A DNA stretch of 15,457 bases from an uncultured Bacilli bacterium (GTDB lineage: Bacteria > Bacillota_I > Bacilli_A > RF39 > UBA660), in assembly GCA_910576925.1 (NCBI GenBank), contig CAJTKB010000036.1, forward strand, positions 1-15,457. The letters run 5' to 3'. The position numbers and the translations under genes are program-made. Position 1 is the first letter of the stretch. Each line of letters starts with the position of its first letter. The notes under the pieces were generated by a model, which was given only the letters and a program-made list of their open reading frames with translations, ran no database searches and was not told where the DNA came from. This document shows, piece by piece, positions 13,689 through 15,457 of this stretch.

Positions 13689-15264
13689 AATAAGACAAAT
13701 AGAAATTAATGTTTTAAAAAATCAGGAAGAACAGTTATATAAGAAAATAGCCCATCTTTTAAAAATTAAAGTTTCTGATATAAAGGAGTTAAATATAAAT
13801 AAGAAATCAATTGATGCTAGGAAAAAACCTGATATTTTTTATGTATATGAAGTTGATGTTTTAGTAAATAAAGAAACTAGCATTTTGTTAAGGAGTAAAA
13901 ATAATAATATATTGAAAACTCCAAATGAAAAGTATACTTTTAAAATAATTGGAAATAAAAAATTAAATAATAGACCTTTAATAGTTGGAAGTGGGCCAGC
14001 AGGACTTATGGCAGCTTATATTTTAGCAGAAAATGGATACAATCCTCTTGTTTTAGAAAGAGGAGAATGCATTGAAAAAAGAGTCCTAACTGTAGAAAAA
14101 TTCTTTCAAAATGGAATGTTAAATTTAAATAGTAATGTTCAATTTGGCGAGGGAGGTGCTGGAACGTTTTCTGATGGTAAATTAAATACTTTAGTAAAAG
14201 ATAAATATAAAAGGCAAAGACGTGTTTTTGAAATATTTGTAGAATGTGGTGCACCTAAAGAAATTTTATATTTAAATAAACCTCATATTGGTACAGATAT
14301 TTTAAGAAATGTAGTTGTTAATATTAGAAAGAAGATAATCAAAATGGGAGGCGAGTTTAGATATAATTCTTGTGTTACAGATTTTGTTATTGAAGATAGT
14401 AAAATAAAGGCAGTAAAAATAAATGATAGTGAAATTATAGAAACTGATGTATTAATACTTGCAATAGGTCATAGTGCTAGGGATACATTTGAAGTTTTAG
14501 AAAAGAAAGAAATAATAATGAAAGCTAAACCTTTTGCAGTAGGTATTAGAATACAACATCCTCAAGATATGATAGGTTTTAGTCAATATGGATCTTTGTA
14601 TAAAAGACTTCCAAAGGCTAGTTATAAATTAACATATAAGGCTAAAAATGGAAGAGGAGTTTATACTTTTTGTATGTGTCCAGGTGGATATGTTGTAAAT
14701 TCATCTTCTGAAAGTGGACGTTTAGCAATAAATGGAATGAGTAATTATAGGAGAGATAGTAAGAATGCAAATTCAGCAATTATTGTTACAATAGGGCCAA
14801 AAGATTTTGGAGAAAAAGCTTTAGATGGAGTTAAATTTCAGAGATTGTTAGAAGAAAAAGCTTATAAGTTGGGAAATGGTAAAATACCTATAGAATTATA
14901 TAAAGATTTTAAAAATGGAAATGTAAATAGCGAAATAGAAAAGATAGAGCCAGTGATGATGGGAAAATATTGTTTTGCAAATATTAGAGAAATATTTCCT
15001 TCTTATGTTACAGAAGCTTTAATAGAAGCTATTGATTATTTTGATAGTAAAATAGAAGGTTTTGCTAGAGATGATGCTATAATAGCAGCTGTTGAGTCTA
15101 GAACTTCCTCTCCTGTAAGAATAGAAAGAGATGCATCTGGAGAAAGTAGTATCAAAGGAATATTTCCTTGTGGTGAAGGTGCTGGATACGCTGGTGGAAT
15201 TACTTCATCTGGGATGGATGGTATATATCAGGCAGAAAATATAGCAAAGATTTATAAAGTGTAA
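13681..15264 (+). CDS. FAD-dependent dehydrogenase, COG2509 family
   Basis: This 527-residue protein belongs to the uncharacterised COG2509 FAD-dependent dehydrogenases. I chose GTG 13681 because it yields the N-terminus MIRIRQIEI, which matches how this family usually begins. AGGAG (13667-13671) lies 9 nt upstream; ATG 13672 and 13675 are too close to it. Residues 1-95 are the family's small N-terminal domain. IVGSGPAGLMAA (101-112) is the FAD loop, followed by LERGECIEKR and the hallmark VQFGEGGAGTFSDGKL. IRIQHPQDMI, YTFCMCPGGYVV, SRTSSPVRIERD and GIFPCGEGAGYAGGITSSGMDG complete the signature. The gene overlaps the preceding flavoprotein gene and shares its promoter. The reaction is not established for the family. 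Confidence 0.93.
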   Translation: MIRIRQIEINVLKNQEEQLYKKIAHLLKIKVSDIKELNINKKSIDARKKPDIFYVYEVDVLVNKETSILLRSKNNNILKTPNEKYTFKIIGNKKLNNRPLIVGSGPAGLMAAYILAENGYNPLVLERGECIEKRVLTVEKFFQNGMLNLNSNVQFGEGGAGTFSDGKLNTLVKDKYKRQRRVFEIFVECGAPKEILYLNKPHIGTDILRNVVVNIRKKIIKMGGEFRYNSCVTDFVIEDSKIKAVKINDSEIIETDVLILAIGHSARDTFEVLEKKEIIMKAKPFAVGIRIQHPQDMIGFSQYGSLYKRLPKASYKLTYKAKNGRGVYTFCMCPGGYVVNSSSESGRLAINGMSNYRRDSKNANSAIIVTIGPKDFGEKALDGVKFQRLLEEKAYKLGNGKIPIELYKDFKNGNVNSEIEKIEPVMMGKYCFANIREIFPSYVTEALIEAIDYFDSKIEGFARDDAIIAAVESRTSSPVRIERDASGESSIKGIFPCGEGAGYAGGITSSGMDGIYQAENIAKIYKV

Positions 15265-15350
15265 GATGATAAAAAATTTATAGCACTTCTGAAAGGAAAT
15301 ATGTTGGTGAAGTATATAGAAAATTATAATTATGAAGTTATAAAATTACT

Positions 15351-15384
15351 AAAAAAGTAACAAAATATATCTTGCTACTTTTTT
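15351..15384 (+). terminator. Intrinsic terminator after the flavoprotein operon
   Basis: AAAAAAGTA (15351-15359) pairs with TACTTTTTT (15376-15384). An inner CAA/TTG pairing follows one A-C mismatch, and the loop is 8 nt. The A-run before and T-run after would allow termination from both directions. It lies 86 nt after the stop of the COG2509 gene. Confidence 0.75.
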
Positions 15385-15402
15385 GTTTAATAAAATTATA
15401 TA

Positions 15403-15457
15403 AGAGTCTGTAAATAAAACTGTGTAAATAGGATCTCTCCATGATAAAATAGAAGAA
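15403..15457. mobile_element. Possible terminal repeat of an IS256-family insertion sequence
   Basis: The bases from 15403 contain AGAGTCTGTAAAT, then ACTGTGTAAATAGG. As I recall them, IS256/mutator-type element ends share a spaced CTGTAAA...GTGTAAA pattern. It starts right after a terminator, outside any gene, and the rest of the element would be beyond the right edge. No transposase or opposite repeat is visible, so this rests on pattern resemblance only. Confidence 0.4.

Noticed and set aside
15301..15360. 19-codon open frame after the COG2509 gene
   Set aside because: It has an AAGGA upstream at short spacing, but its end is the left arm of the terminator hairpin, and nothing about the peptide is informative.
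1..15457. Mycoplasma-type genetic code (TGA as Trp)
   Set aside because: TGA ends the sipW and deoD frames at family-typical lengths and Trp is encoded by TGG throughout, so the standard bacterial code applies.
1..15457. tRNA, rRNA or riboswitch genes
   Set aside because: All intergenic gaps are under 200 nt. I saw no tRNA-like cloverleaf, rRNA segment or known riboswitch core in them; the AT-rich gaps are explained by promoters and terminators.

Overview
The window is very AT-rich and tightly packed. All fourteen genes I support lie on the + strand. Promoters fit a sigma-A consensus (TTGAAA or TTGTAT, mostly a 17-nt spacer, TATAAT), ribosome binding sites are AGGAGG-like, and intrinsic terminators are short. 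TGA is used as a stop (for example at 1277-1279 and 10312-10314) and tryptophan is TGG, so the code is standard bacterial and not the Mycoplasma one. Together with the protein families, this suggests a low-GC Bacillota, probably an uncultured, host-associated member of the Bacilli near the Erysipelotrichales/RF39-type lineages. The lineage is an inference, since no marker gene is present.

Left third (1-6073), secretion and cell surface. An operon running in from the left edge encodes a truncated secreted protein, an ER/SipW-type (Ser/His) signal peptidase, and two exported proteins with N-termini of the kind such peptidases process. The four genes are only 1-9 nt apart. The layout resembles the SipW-TasA fibre module of Bacillus, but with divergent structural proteins. 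A separately promoted classical (Ser/Lys) signal peptidase, lepB, follows. After it comes a surface or secreted protein with a classical signal peptide, a 36-bp coding tandem repeat and Ig-like domains.

Middle (6120-9520). A two-gene operon of unknown function encodes a protein with an HELVH zinc-peptidase motif and a second protein with no recognisable motif. A strong terminator follows, then an independently promoted AAA+ ATPase of the DUF4143 family.

Right half (9543-15264), mostly metabolism. A deoD-add pair (purine nucleoside phosphorylase, adenosine deaminase) with a 4-nt overlap serves purine salvage. Next is a lone HipA-like kinase-fold protein with no HipB-type partner. Last come two overlapping FAD-dependent oxidoreductases of the HI0933 and COG2509 families.

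The last ~55 bases, past a terminator, resemble the terminal repeat of an IS256-family insertion sequence, which suggests the window ends at a mobile element. The most interesting part is the surface module at 1-6073, where two mechanistically different signal peptidases sit among several poorly characterised exported proteins. The HELVH gene pair and the orphan HipA-like kinase come next.
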